Shown here: positions 39,001 through 52,420 of the stretch, in pieces
Layout of the letters: each line of letters starts with the position of its first letter
How positions within the stretch are numbered: the first letter of the stretch is position 1
From: Auanema rhodensis
Taxonomy: Eukaryota; Nematoda; Chromadorea; Rhabditida; Rhabditidae
Direction of reading: 5' to 3'
Length of the DNA: 64,000 bases
NCBI GenBank assembly: GCA_964057225.1
Contig: OZ059895.1
Span: 11,098,001-11,162,000 of the forward strand
Notes under the pieces: model-generated
The model's database searches: none
What the model was told of the DNA's origin: nothing
Seen by the model: the letters and a program-made list of their open reading frames with translations, nothing else
Translations under genes and position numbers: made by a program

Positions 39001-42000
39001 TTTTTTTTCAATTTCATGTAAGTTATGTAATTTTCCACGTTCTATCTGGTGCCCTCGATGAAATCAAATCTTATGTGCTCCAAATACAATAAATTGAAAA
39101 AGGTTTCACAGTTGTATAGTGTTTTAACAATGTTTGTTTCGATAGGAAATAGATAGAAACAGTAAAGTTGAGATAAAGGTTCATTAATTACTGGTTTATA
39201 ACTGTAATGAAAAAATAAGATTAAAGATAATTTGCTGCCTTGGGTCGAGCTATCTAAGTAAAACTACTTAAAAAGTGAAAACATTTGTTACGGAAGAGAT
39301 AAAATTGAAAATCAGCTGCATGGCGTACTTTGAACGTGGTATAGTTGTAAGCGAAAATATCTGATATTCAATGATTTACATACTTATCCTCGTTATAGTA
39401 TTTTTCCAATTTTATGTTAGTTATGTAATTTTCCACGTTGCATCTGGTTCCCTCGATGATATCAAATCTTATGTGCCTCAAATACAATAAATTAAAAAAG
39501 GTTTCACAGTTGTATAGTGTTTAAACAATGTTTGTTTTGATAGGAAACAGATAGAAACAGTAAAGTTAAGATGAAGGTTCATTAACTACTGGTTTATGAC
39601 TGTAATATAGGAATAAGATTGAAGATAATTTGCTGCCTCCGGTTGAGCTATCTAAGTAAATCTACTTGAAAAGTGAAAACATTTGTTACGGAAGAGATAA
39701 AATTGAAAATCAGCTGCATGTCGTACTTTCAACGTGGTATAGTTGAAAGCGAAAATATCTGATTTTCAATGATTTACATACTTATCCTCGTTATAGTATT
39801 TTTCCAATTTCATGTTAGTTATGTAACTTTCCACGTTTCATCTGGTTCCCTCGATGATAGCAATTCTTATAAGCTCCAAATACAATGAATTAAAAAAGGT
39901 TTCACAGTTGTATAGTGTTTAAACAATGTTTGTTTCGATAGGGAATAGATAGAAACAGTAAAGTTGAGAGAAAGGTTCATTAACTACTGGTTTATGACTG
40001 TAATATAGAAAAAAGATTGAAGATAATTTGCTGCCTTGGGTTGAGCTATTTAAGGAAAACTACTTGAAAATTGAAAACATTTGTTACGGAAGAGATAAAA
40101 TTGGAAATCAGCTGCATGGCGTACTTTGAACGTGGTATAGTTGTAAGCGAAAATATCTGGTATTCAATGATTTACATACTTATCCTCGTTATAGTTTTTT
40201 TTCCAATTTCCTGTTAGTTATGTAATTTTCCACGTTCTATCTGGTGCCCTCGATGATATCAAATCTTATGTGCTCCAAATACAATAAATTAAAAAAGGTT
40301 TCACAGTTGTATAGTGTTTTAACAATGTTTGTTTCGATAGGAAATAGATAGAAACAGTAAAGTTGAGATAAAGGTTCATTAATTACTGGTTTATAACTGT
40401 AATATAGGAAGAAGATTGAAGATAATTTTCTGCCTTGGGTTGAGCTACCTAAGTAAATCTACTTGAAAAGTGAAAACATTTGTTACGGAAGAGATAAAAT
40501 TGAAAATCAGCTGCATGGCGTACTTTGAACGTGGTATAGTTGTAAGCGAAAATATCTGGTATTCAATGATTTACATACTTATCCTCGTTATAGTTTTTTT
40601 TCCAATTTCCTGTTAGTTATGTAATTTTCCACGTTGCATCTGGTTCCCTCGATGATATCAAATCTTATGTGCTCCAAATACAATAAATTGAAAAAGGTTT
40701 CACAGTTGTATAGTGTTTAAACAATGTTTGTTTTGATAGGAAATAGATAGAAACAGTAAAGTTAAAATGGAGGTTCATTAACTACTGGTTTATAACTGTA
40801 ATATAGGAAGAAGATTGAAGATAATTTTCTGCCTTGGGTTGAGCTACCTAAGTAAATCTACTTGAAAAGTGAAAACATTTGTTACGGAAGAGATAAAATT
40901 GAAAATCAGCTGCATGTCGTACTTTCAACGTGGTATAGTTGAAAGCGAAAATATCTGATTTTCAATGATTTAAATACTTATCCTCGTTATAGTATTTTTC
41001 CAATTTCATGTTAGTTATGTAACTTTCCACGTTTCATCTGGTTCCCTCGATGATATCAAAGCTTATGTGCTCCAAATACAATAAATCAAAAAAGGGTTTC
41101 ACAGTTGTATAGTGTTTAAACAATGTTTGTTTCGATAGGAAATAGATAGAAACAGTAAAGTTGAGAGAAAGGTTCATTAACTACTGGTTTATGACTGTAA
41201 TATAGAAAAAAGATTGAAGATAATTTGCTGCCTTGGTTTGAGCTATCTAAGTGAAACGACTTGAAAAGTGAAAACATTTATTACGGAAGAGATAAAATTG
41301 AAAATCAGCTGCATGGCGTACTTTGAACGTGGTATAGTTGTAAGCGAAAATATCTGGTATTCAATGATTTACATACTTATCCTTGTTATAGTATTTTTCC
41401 AATTTTATGTTAGTTATGTAATTTTCCACGTTGCATCTGGTTCCCTCGATGATATCAAATCTTATGTGCTCCAAATACAATAAATTAAAAAAGGTTTCAC
41501 AGTTGTATAGTGTTTTAACAATGTTTGTTTCGATAGGAAATAGATAGAAACAGTAAAGTTGAGATAAAGGTTCATTAATTACTGGTTTATAACTGTAATG
41601 AAAAAATAAGATTAAAGATAATTTGCTGCCTTGGGTCGAGCTATCTAAGTAAAACTACTTAAAAAGTGAAAACATTTGTTACGGAAGAGATAAAATTGAA
41701 AATCAGCTGCATGGCGTACTTTGAACGTGGTATAGTTGTAAGCGAAAATATCTGATATTCAATGATTTACATACTTATCCTCGTTATAGTATTTTTCCAA
41801 TTTTATGTTAGTTATGTAATTTTCCACGTTGCATCTGGTTCCCTCGATGATATCAAATCTTATGTGCTCCAAATACAATAAATTGAAAAAGGTTTCACAG
41901 TTGTATAGTGTTTAAACAATGTTGGTTTTGATAGGAAACAGATAGACACAGTAAAGTTAAGATGAAGGTTCATTAACTACTGGTTTATGACTGTAATATA

Positions 42001-42926
42001 GGAATAAGATTGAAGATAATTTGCTGCCTTGGGTTGAGCTATTTAAGGAAAACTACTTGAAAATTGAAAACATTTGTTACGGAAGAGATAAAATTGAAAA
42101 TCAGCTGCATGGCGTACTTTGAACGTGGTATAGTTGTAAGCGAAAATATCTGATATTCAATGATTTACATACTTATCCTCGTTATAGTATTTTTCCAATT
42201 TTATGTTAGTTATGTAATTTTCCACGTTGCATCTGGTTCCCTCGATGATATCAAATCTTATGTGCTCCAAATACAATAAATTGAAAAAGGTTTCACAGTT
42301 GTATAGTGTTTAAACAATGTTGGTTTTGATAGGAAACAGATAGACACAGTAAAGTTAAGATGAAGGTTCATTAACTACTGGTTTATGACTGTAATATAGG
42401 AATAAGATTGAAGATAATTTGCTGCCTCCGGTTGAGCTATCTAAGTAAATCTACTTGAAAAGTGAAAACATTTGTTACGGAAGAGATAAAATTGAAAATC
42501 AGCTGCATGTCGTACTTTCAACGTGGTATAGTTGAAAGCGAAAATATCTGATTTTCAATGATTTACATACTTATCCTCGTTATAGTATTTTTCCAATTTC
42601 ATGTTAGTTATGTAACTTTCCACGTTTCATCTGGTTCCCTCGATGATAGCAATTCTTATAAGCTCCAAATACAATGAATTAAAAAAAGTTTCACAGTTGT
42701 ATAGTGTTTAAACAATGTTTGTTTCGATAGGGAATAGATACAAACAGTTAAGTTAAAATGAAGGTTCATTAACAACTGGTTTATAACTGTAATATAGGAA
42801 TAAGATTGAAGATAATTTTCTGCCGGGGGTTGCGCTATCTAAGTAAAACTACTTAAAAAGTGAAAACATTTGTTACGGAAGAGATAAAACTGAAAATCAG
42901 CTGCATGGCGTACTTTGAACGTGGTA
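35747..42926. repeat. 20-mer higher-order repeat, copy 1 (7.18 kb matched)
   Basis: Matches 43,715-50,894 at a constant offset of 7,968 bp, twenty monomers. Shared rare variants along the whole length include GATTGAACATAC near 38,821, CATCGTACTAG near 38,990, CTCGATGAAATC near 39,053, CCTTGTTATAG near 41,381 and AGATAGACACAG near 41,940. Only isolated differences were seen, such as AACAATGTTTG at about 37,533 against AACACTGTTTG at about 45,501. The right edge is GGTATACTTGTGAGC at 42,925 against GGTATAGTTGTAAGC. No gene was seen. Confidence 0.88.
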
Positions 42927-43714
42927 TACTTGTGAGCGAAAATATCTGATATTCAATGATTTACATACTTATCCTCGTTATAGTTTTTTTCCAATTTCAT
43001 GTTAGTTATGTAATTTTCCACGTTCCATCTGGATCCCTCGATGATATCAAATTTTATGTGCTCCAAAAGCAAAAAATTAAAAAAGGTTTTACAGTTGTTC
43101 AGTGTTCAAACAATGTTTGTTTTGATAAGAAATAGATAGAAACAGTAAAGTTGAGAGAAAGGTTCATTAACTGCTGGTTTATAACTGTAAAATAAAAAAA
43201 AGATTGAAGATACTTTGCTGCCTTGGGTTGAGCTATTTAAGGAAAACTACTTGAAAATTGAAAACATTTGTTACGGAAGAGATAAAATTGAAAATCAGCT
43301 GCATGGCGTACTTTTAACGTGGTATAGTTGTAAGCGAAAATATCTGGTATTCAATGATTTACATACTTATCCTCGTTATAGTTTTTTTTCCAATTTCCTT
43401 TTAGTTATGTAATTTTTGACGTTCCATCTGGATCCCTCGATGATAGCAATTCTTATAAGCTCCAAATACAATAAATTAAAAAAGGTTTCACAGTTGTATA
43501 GTGTTTAAACAATGTTTGTTTCGATAGGGAATAGATACAAACAGTTAAGTTAAAATGAAGGTTCATTAACAACTGGTTTATAACTGTAATATAGAAATAA
43601 GATTGAAGATAATTTTCTGCCGGGGGTTGCGCTATCTAAGTAAAACTACTTGACAATCGGAAACATTCTCTACAGAAGAGATAAAATTGAAAATCAGCTG
43701 CATGGCGTACTTTG
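42927..43714. repeat. Two linking monomers between 20-mer copies
   Basis: The first matches 35,358-35,746 (offset 7,569 bp). The second, with TTTTTGACG, TGATAGCAATTCTTATAAGC and CATTCTCTACAG, is absent from the corresponding place in copy 1 but present at 5.3-5.6 and 12.9-13.2 kb. The run from 43.2 to 45.6 kb follows 12.7-15.0 kb at offsets of 30,513-30,514 bp, which is 77 monomers after adding back the two deletions. No gene was seen. Confidence 0.8.
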
Positions 43715-46700
43715 AACGTGGTATAGTTGTAAGCGAAAATATCTGATATTCAATGATTTACATACTTATCATCGTTATAGTTTTTTTTCAATTTCATGTT
43801 AGTTATGTAATTTTCCACGTTCTATCTGGTGCCCTCGATGATATCAAATCTTATGTGCTCCAAATACAATAAATTAAAAAAGGTTTCACAGTTGTATAGT
43901 GTTTTAACAATGTTTGTTTCGATAGGAAATAGATAGAAACAGTAAAGTTGAGATAAAGGTTCATTAACTACTGGTTTATAACTGTAATGAAAAAATAAGA
44001 TTAAAGATAATTTGCTGCCTTGGGTTGAGCTATCTAAGTAAAACTACTTAATAAGTGAAAACATTTGTTACGGAAGAGATAAAATTGAAAATCAGCTGCA
44101 TGGCGTACTTTGAACGTGGTATAGTTGTAAGCGAAAATATCTGATATTCAATGATTTACATACTTATCCTCGTTATAGTATTTTTCCAATTTTATGTTAG
44201 TTATGTAATTTTCCACGTTGCATCTGGTTTCCTCGATGATATCAAATCTTATGTGCTCCAAATACAATAAATTGAAAAAGGTTTCACAGTTGTATAGTGT
44301 TTGAACAATGTTTGTTTTGATAGGAAATAAATAGAAACAGTAAAGTTAAAATGAAGGTTCATTAACTACTGGTTTATAACTGTAATATAGGAATAAGATT
44401 GAAAATTATTTTCTGCCTTGGGTTGAGCTACCTAAGTAAAACTACTTGAAAATCGGAAACATTTGTTACAGAAGAGATAAAATTGAAAATCAGCTGCATG
44501 GCGTACTTTCAACGTGGTATAGTTGTAAGCGAAAATATCTGATATTCAATGATTAACATACTTATCCTCGTTATAGTTTTTTTTCCAATTTCATGTTAGT
44601 TATGTAATTTTCCACGTTCCATCTGGTTCCCTCGATGATATCAAATCTTATGTGCTCCAAATACAATAAATTAAAAAAGGTTTCACAGTTGTATAGTGTT
44701 TTAACAATGTTTGTTTCGATAGGAAATAGATAGAAACAGTAAAGTTGAGATAAAGGTTCATTAATTACTGGTTTATAACTGTAATATAGAAATAAGATTA
44801 AAGATAATTTGCTGCCTTGGGTTGAGCTATCTAAGTAAAACTACTTAAAAAGTGAAAACATTTGTTACGGAAGAGATAAAATTGAAAATCAGCTGCATTG
44901 CGTACTTTCAACGTGGTATACTTGTAAGCGAAAATATCTGATATTCAATGATTTACATACTCATCCTTGTTATAGTATTTTTCCAATTTCATGTTAGTTA
45001 TGTAATTTTCCACGTTCCATCTGGTTCCCTCGATGATATCAAATCTTATGTGCTCCAAATACAATAAATTAAAAAAGGTTTCACAGTTGTATAGTGTTTT
45101 AACAATGTTTGTTTCGATAGGAAATAGATAGAAACAGTAAAGTTGAGATAAAGGTTCATTAATTACTGGTTTATAACTGTAATATAGAAATAAGATTAAA
45201 GATAATTTGCTGCCTTGGGTTGAGCTATCTAAGTAAAACTACTTAAAAAGTGAAAACATTTGTTACGGAAGAGATAAAATTGAAAATCAGCTGCATGGCG
45301 TACTTTCAACGTGGTATACTTGTAAGCGAAAATATCTGATATTCAATGATTTACATACTCATCCTCGTTATAGTATTTTTCCAATTTCATGTTAGTTATG
45401 TAACTTTCCACGTGCCATCTGGTTCCCTCGATGATATCAAATTTTATGTGATCCAAATACAATAAATCAAAATAGGGTTTCACAGTTGTATAGTGTTTAA
45501 ACACTGTTTGTTTCGATAGGAAATAGATAAAAACAGTAAAGTTAAGATGAAGGTTCATTAACTACTGGTCTATGACTGTAATATAGAAATAAGATTGAAG
45601 ATAATTTGCTGCCTCCGGTTGAGCTATCTAAGTAAATCTACTTGAAAAGTGAAAACATTTGTTATGGAAGAGATAAAATTGAAAATCAGCTGCATGGCGT
45701 ACTTTTAACGTGGTATAGTTGTAAGCGAAAATATCTGGTATTCAATGATTTACATACTTATCCTCGTTATAGTTTTTTTCCAATTTCATGTTAGTTATGT
45801 AATTTTCCACGTTCCATCTGGATCCCTCGATGATATCAAATTTTATGTGCTCCAAATGCAAAAAATTAAAAAAGGTTTTACAGTTGTTCAGTGTTTAAAC
45901 AATGTTTGTTTTGATAAGAAATAGATAGAAACAGTAAAGTTGAAAGAAAGGTTCATTTACTGCTGGTTTATAACTGTAAAATAAAAAAAAGATTGAAGAT
46001 ACTTTGCTGCCTTGGGTTGAGCTATTTAAGGAAAACTACTTGAAAATTGAAAACATTTGTTACGGAAGAGATAAAATTGAAAATCAGCTGCATGGCGTAC
46101 GTTTAACGTGGTATAGTTGTAAGCGAAAATATCTGGTATTCAATGATTTACATACTTATCCTCGTTATAGTTTTTTTTCCAATTTCCTTTTAGTTATGTA
46201 ATTTTCGACGTTCCATCTGGATCCCTCGATGATAGCAAAGCTTATGTGCGCCAAATACAATAAATCAAAGAAGGGTTTCACAGTAGTATAGTGTTTAAAC
46301 AATGTTTGTTTCGATAGGAAATAGATAGAAACAGTAAAGTTAAGATGAAGGTTTATTAACTACTGATTTATGACTGTAATATAGAAATAAGATTGAAGAT
46401 AATTTGCTGCCTCCGGTTGAGCTATCTAAGTAAATCTACTTAAAAAGTGAAAACATTTGTTACGGAAGAGATAAAATTGAAAATCAGCTGCATGGCGTAC
46501 TTTCAACGTGGTATAGTTGTAAGCGAAAATATCTGGTATTCAATGATTTACATACTTATCCTCGTTATAGTTTTTTTCCAATTTCATGTTAGTTATGTAA
46601 TTTTCCACGTTCCATCTGGATCCCTCGATGATATCAAATTTTATGTGCTCCAAATGCAAAAAATTAAAAAAGGTTTTACAGTTGTTCAGTGTTTAAACAA

Positions 46701-49700
46701 TGTTTGTTTTGATAAGAAATAGATAGAAACAGTAAAGTTGAAAGAAAGGTTCATTTACTGCTGGTTTATAACTGTAAAATAAAAAAAAGATTGAACATAC
46801 TTTGCTGCCTTGGTTTGAGCTATCTAAGTAAAACTACTTGACGATCGGAAACATTTGTTACAGAAGAGATAAAATTGAAAATCAGCTGCATGGCGTACTT
46901 TGAACGTGGTATAGTTGTAAGCAAAAATATCTGATATTCAATGATTTACATACTTATCATCGTACTAGTTTTTTTTCAATTTCATGTAAGTTATGTAATT
47001 TTCCACGTTCTATCTGGTGCCCTCGATGAAATCAAATCTTATGTGCTCCAAATACAATAAATTGAAAAAGGTTTCACAGTTGTATAGTGTTTTAACAATG
47101 TTTGTTTCGATAGGAAATAGATAGAAACAGTAAAGTTGAGATAAAGGTTCATTAATTACTGGTTTATAACTGTAATGAAAAAATAAGATTAAAGATAATT
47201 TGCTGCCTTGGGTCGAGCTATCTAAGTAAAACTACTTAAAAAGTGAAAACATTTGTTACGGAAGAGATAAAATTGAAAATCAGCTGCATGGCGTACTTTG
47301 AACGTGGTATAGTTGTAAGCGAAAATATCTGATATTCAATGATTTACATACTTATCCTCGTTATAGTATTTTTCCAATTTTATGTTAGTTATGTAATTTT
47401 CCACGTTGCATCTGGTTCCCTCGATGATATCAAATCTTATGTGCCTCAAATACAATAAATTAAAAAAGGTTTCACAGTTGTATAGTGTTTAAACAATGTT
47501 TGTTTTGATAGGAAACAGATAGAAACAGTAAAGTTAAGATGAAGGTTCATTAACTACTGGTTTATGACTGTAATATAGGAATAAGATTGAAGATAATTTG
47601 CTGCCTCCGGTTGAGCTATCTAAGTAAATCTACTTGAAAAGTGAAAACATTTGTTACGGAAGAGATAAAATTGAAAATCAGCTGCATGTCGTACTTTCAA
47701 CGTGGTATAGTTGAAAGCGAAAATATCTGATTTTCAATGATTTACATACTTATCCTCGTTATAGTATTTTTCCAATTTCATGTTAGTTATGTAACTTTCC
47801 ACGTTTCATCTGGTTCCCTCGATGATAGCAATTCTTATAAGCTCCAAATACAATGAATTAAAAAAGGTTTCACAGTTGTATAGTGTTTAAACAATGTTTG
47901 TTTCGATAGGGAATAGATAGAAACAGTAAAGTTGAGAGAAAGGTTCATTAACTACTGGTTTATGACTGTAATATAGAAAAAAGATTGAAGATAATTTGCT
48001 GCCTTGGGTTGAGCTATTTAAGGAAAACTACTTGAAAATTGAAAACATTTGTTACGGAAGAGATAAAATTGGAAATCAGCTGCATGGCGTACTTTGAACG
48101 TGGTATAGTTGTAAGCGAAAATATCTGGTATTCAATGATTTACATACTTATCCTCGTTATAGTTTTTTTTCCAATTTCCTGTTAGTTATGTAATTTTCCA
48201 CGTTCTATCTGGTGCCCTCGATGATATCAAATCTTATGTGCTCCAAATACAATAAATTAAAAAAGGTTTCACAGTTGTATAGTGTTTTAACAATGTTTGT
48301 TTCGATAGGAAATAGATAGAAACAGTAAAGTTGAGATAAAGGTTCATTAATTACTGGTTTATAACTGTAATATAGGAAGAAGATTGAAGATAATTTTCTG
48401 CCTTGGGTTGAGCTACCTAAGTAAATCTACTTGAAAAGTGAAAACATTTGTTACGGAAGAGATAAAATTGAAAATCAGCTGCATGGCGTACTTTGAACGT
48501 GGTATAGTTGTAAGCGAAAATATCTGGTATTCAATGATTTACATACTTATCCTCGTTATAGTTTTTTTTCCAATTTCCTGTTAGTTATGTAATTTTCCAC
48601 GTTGCATCTGGTTCCCTCGATGATATCAAATCTTATGTGCTCCAAATACAATAAATTGAAAAAGGTTTCACAGTTGTATAGTGTTTAAACAATGTTTGTT
48701 TTGATAGGAAATAGATAGAAACAGTAAAGTTAAAATGGAGGTTCATTAACTACTGGTTTATAACTGTAATATAGGAAGAAGATTGAAGATAATTTTCTGC
48801 CTTGGGTTGAGCTACCTAAGTAAATCTACTTGAAAAGTGAAAACATTTGTTACGGAAGAGATAAAATTGAAAATCAGCTGCATGTCGTACTTTCAACGTG
48901 GTATAGTTGAAAGCGAAAATATCTGATTTTCAATGATTTAAATACTTATCCTCGTTATAGTATTTTTCCAATTTCATGTTAGTTATGTAACTTTCCACGT
49001 TTCATCTGGTTCCCTCGATGATATCAAAGCTTATGTGCTCCAAATACAATAAATCAAAAAAGGGTTTCACAGTTGTATAGTGTTTAAACAATGTTTGTTT
49101 CGATAGGAAATAGATAGAAACAGTAAAGTTGAGAGAAAGGTTCATTAACTACTGGTTTATGACTGTAATATAGAAAAAAGATTGAAGATAATTTGCTGCC
49201 TTGGTTTGAGCTATCTAAGTGAAACGACTTGAAAAGTGAAAACATTTATTACGGAAGAGATAAAATTGAAAATCAGCTGCATGGCGTACTTTGAACGTGG
49301 TATAGTTGTAAGCGAAAATATCTGGTATTCAATGATTTACATACTTATCCTTGTTATAGTATTTTTCCAATTTTATGTTAGTTATGTAATTTTCCACGTT
49401 GCATCTGGTTCCCTCGATGATATCAAATCTTATGTGCTCCAAATACAATAAATTAAAAAAGGTTTCACAGTTGTATAGTGTTTTAACAATGTTTGTTTCG
49501 ATAGGAAATAGATAGAAACAGTAAAGTTGAGATAAAGGTTCATTAATTACTGGTTTATAACTGTAATGAAAAAATAAGATTAAAGATAATTTGCTGCCTT
49601 GGGTCGAGCTATCTAAGTAAAACTACTTAAAAAGTGAAAACATTTGTTACGGAAGAGATAAAATTGAAAATCAGCTGCATGGCGTACTTTGAACGTGGTA

Positions 49701-50894
49701 TAGTTGTAAGCGAAAATATCTGATATTCAATGATTTACATACTTATCCTCGTTATAGTATTTTTCCAATTTTATGTTAGTTATGTAATTTTCCACGTTGC
49801 ATCTGGTTCCCTCGATGATATCAAATCTTATGTGCTCCAAATACAATAAATTGAAAAAGGTTTCACAGTTGTATAGTGTTTAAACAATGTTGGTTTTGAT
49901 AGGAAACAGATAGACACAGTAAAGTTAAGATGAAGGTTCATTAACTACTGGTTTATGACTGTAATATAGGAATAAGATTGAAGATAATTTGCTGCCTTGG
50001 GTTGAGCTATTTAAGGAAAACTACTTGAAAATTGAAAACATTTGTTACGGAAGAGATAAAATTGAAAATCAGCTGCATGGCGTACTTTGAACGTGGTATA
50101 GTTGTAAGCGAAAATATCTGATATTCAATGATTTACATACTTATCCTCGTTATAGTATTTTTCCAATTTTATGTTAGTTATGTAATTTTCCACGTTGCAT
50201 CTGGTTCCCTCGATGATATCAAATCTTATGTGCTCCAAATACAATAAATTGAAAAAGGTTTCACAGTTGTATAGTGTTTAAACAATGTTGGTTTTGATAG
50301 GAAACAGATAGACACAGTAAAGTTAAGATGAAGGTTCATTAACTACTGGTTTATGACTGTAATATAGGAATAAGATTGAAGATAATTTGCTGCCTCCGGT
50401 TGAGCTATCTAAGTAAATCTACTTGAAAAGTGAAAACATTTGTTACGGAAGAGATAAAATTGAAAATCAGCTGCATGTCGTACTTTCAACGTGGTATAGT
50501 TGAAAGCGAAAATATCTGATTTTCAATGATTTACATACTTATCCTCGTTATAGTATTTTTCCAATTTCATGTTAGTTATGTAACTTTCCACGTTTCATCT
50601 GGTTCCCTCGATGATAGCAATTCTTATAAGCTCCAAATACAATGAATTAAAAAAAGTTTCACAGTTGTATAGTGTTTAAACAATGTTTGTTTCGATAGGG
50701 AATAGATACAAACAGTTAAGTTAAAATGAAGGTTCATTAACAACTGGTTTATAACTGTAATATAGGAATAAGATTGAAGATAATTTTCTGCCGGGGGTTG
50801 CGCTATCTAAGTAAAACTACTTAAAAAGTGAAAACATTTGTTACGGAAGAGATAAAACTGAAAATCAGCTGCATGGCGTACTTTGAACGTGGTA
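43715..50894. repeat. 20-mer higher-order repeat, copy 2 (7.18 kb matched)
   Basis: Near-identical to 35,747-42,926. A notable private difference is AACACTGTTTG at about 45,501. The part 45,416-49,997 is present a third time at 52,189-56,770. It contains a locally duplicated pair near 49.6-50.4 kb (units with TTGGTTTTGATAGG and AGATAGACACAG occur in adjacent monomers). No gene was seen. Confidence 0.88.
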
Positions 50895-52188
50895 TAGTTG
50901 TAAGCGAAAATATCTGATATTCAATGATTTACATACTTATCCTCGTTATAGTATTTTTCCAATTTTATGTTAGTTATGTAATTTTCCACGTTGCATCTGG
51001 TTCCCTCGATGATATCAAATCTTATGTGCTCCAAATACAATAAATTGAAAAAGGTTTCACAGTTGTATAGTGTTTAAACAATGTTTGTTTTGATAGGAAA
51101 TAGATAGAAACAGTAAAGTTAAAATGGAGGTTCATTAACTACTGGTTTATAACTGTAATATAGGAATAAGATTGAAGATAATTTTCTGCCTTGGGTTGAG
51201 CTACCTAAGTAAATCTACTTGAAAAGTGGAAACATTTGTTACGGAAGAGATAAAATTGAAAATCAGCTGCATGTCGTACTTTCAACGTGGTATAGTTGAA
51301 AGCGAAAATATCTGATTTTCAATGATTTAAATACTTATCCTCGTTATAGTATTTTTCCAATTTCATGTTAGTTATGTAACTTTCCACGTTTCATCTGGTT
51401 CCCTCGATGATATCAAAGCTTATGTGCTCCAAATACAATAAATCAAAAAAGGGTTTCACAGTTGTATAGTGTTTAAACAATGTTTGTTTCGATAGGAAAT
51501 AGATAGAAACAGTAAAGTTGAGAGAAAGGTTCATTAACTACTGGTTTATGACTGTAATATAGAAAAAAGATTGAAGATAATTTGCTGCCTTGGTTTGAGC
51601 TATCTAAGTGAAACGACTTGAAAAGTGAAAACATTTATTACGGAAGAGATAAAATTGAAAATCAGCTGCATGGCGTACTTTGAACGTGGTATAGTTGTAA
51701 GCGAAAATATCTGGTATTCAAGGATTTACATACTTATCCTCGTTATAGTATTTTTCCAATTTTATGTTAGTTATGTAATTTTCCACGTTGCATCTGGTTC
51801 CCTCAATGATATCAAATCTTATGTGCTCCAAATACAATAAATTAAAAAAGGTTTCACAGTTGTATAGTGTTTTAACAATGTTTGTTTCGATAGGAAATAG
51901 ATAGAAACAGTAAAGTTGAGATAAAGGTTCATTAATTACTGGTTTATAACTGTAATGAAAAAATAAGATTAAAGATAATTTGCTGCCTTGGGTCGAGCTA
52001 TCTAAGTAAAACTACTTAAAAAGTGAAAACATTTGTTACGGAAGAGATAAAATTGAAAATCAGCTGCATGGCGTACTTTGAACGTGGTATAGTTGTAAGC
52101 GAAAATATCTGATATTCAATGATTTACATACTTATCCTCGTTATAGTATTTTTCCAATTTTATGTTAGTTATGTAATTTTCCACGTTG
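50895..52188. repeat. Block D, third partial copy
   Basis: Follows 27,067-28,360 at an offset of 23,828 bp and 32.2-33.5 kb at 18,722 bp. It carries TTCAAGGATTTAC near 51,719 and CCTCAATGATATC near 51,800, otherwise found only in the other two D copies. The TTTCTCC variant of D1 and D2 is TTTTTCC here, so this copy did not pass through that change or has lost it. No gene was seen. Confidence 0.8.
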
Positions 52189-52420
52189 CATCTGGTTCCC
52201 TCGATGATATCAAATTTTATGTGATCCAAATACAATAAATCAAAATAGGGTTTCACAGTTGTATAGTGTTTAAACAATGTTTGTTTCGATAGGAAATAGA
52301 TAAAAACAGTAAAGTTAAGATGAAGGTTCATTAACTACTGGTCTATGACTGTAATATAGAAATAAGATTGAAGATAATTTGCTGCCTCCGGTTGAGCTAT
52401 CTAAGTAAATCTACTTGAAA
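52023..52420. repeat. Hybrid monomer joining block D to the 20-mer type
   Basis: Left of about 52,189 the unit matches block D (ACGTTGCATC); from 52,216 on it matches the 45.4-kb type (CAAATTTTATGTGATCC and CAAAATAGGG). The shared tract 52,189-52,215, 27 bp, contains the exchange point. Unit length and phase are kept, which fits homologous exchange between misaligned arrays. Unit limits are approximate. Confidence 0.8.

Noticed and set aside
35747-50894. The 20-mer duplication as an assembly artefact
   Set aside because: Not excluded, but the copies differ at real-looking single sites (for example near 37,533/45,501), have different left-flank units (one monomer more at 43.3-43.7 kb), and a third diverged copy exists. 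A simple duplicated contig would be identical with identical edges.
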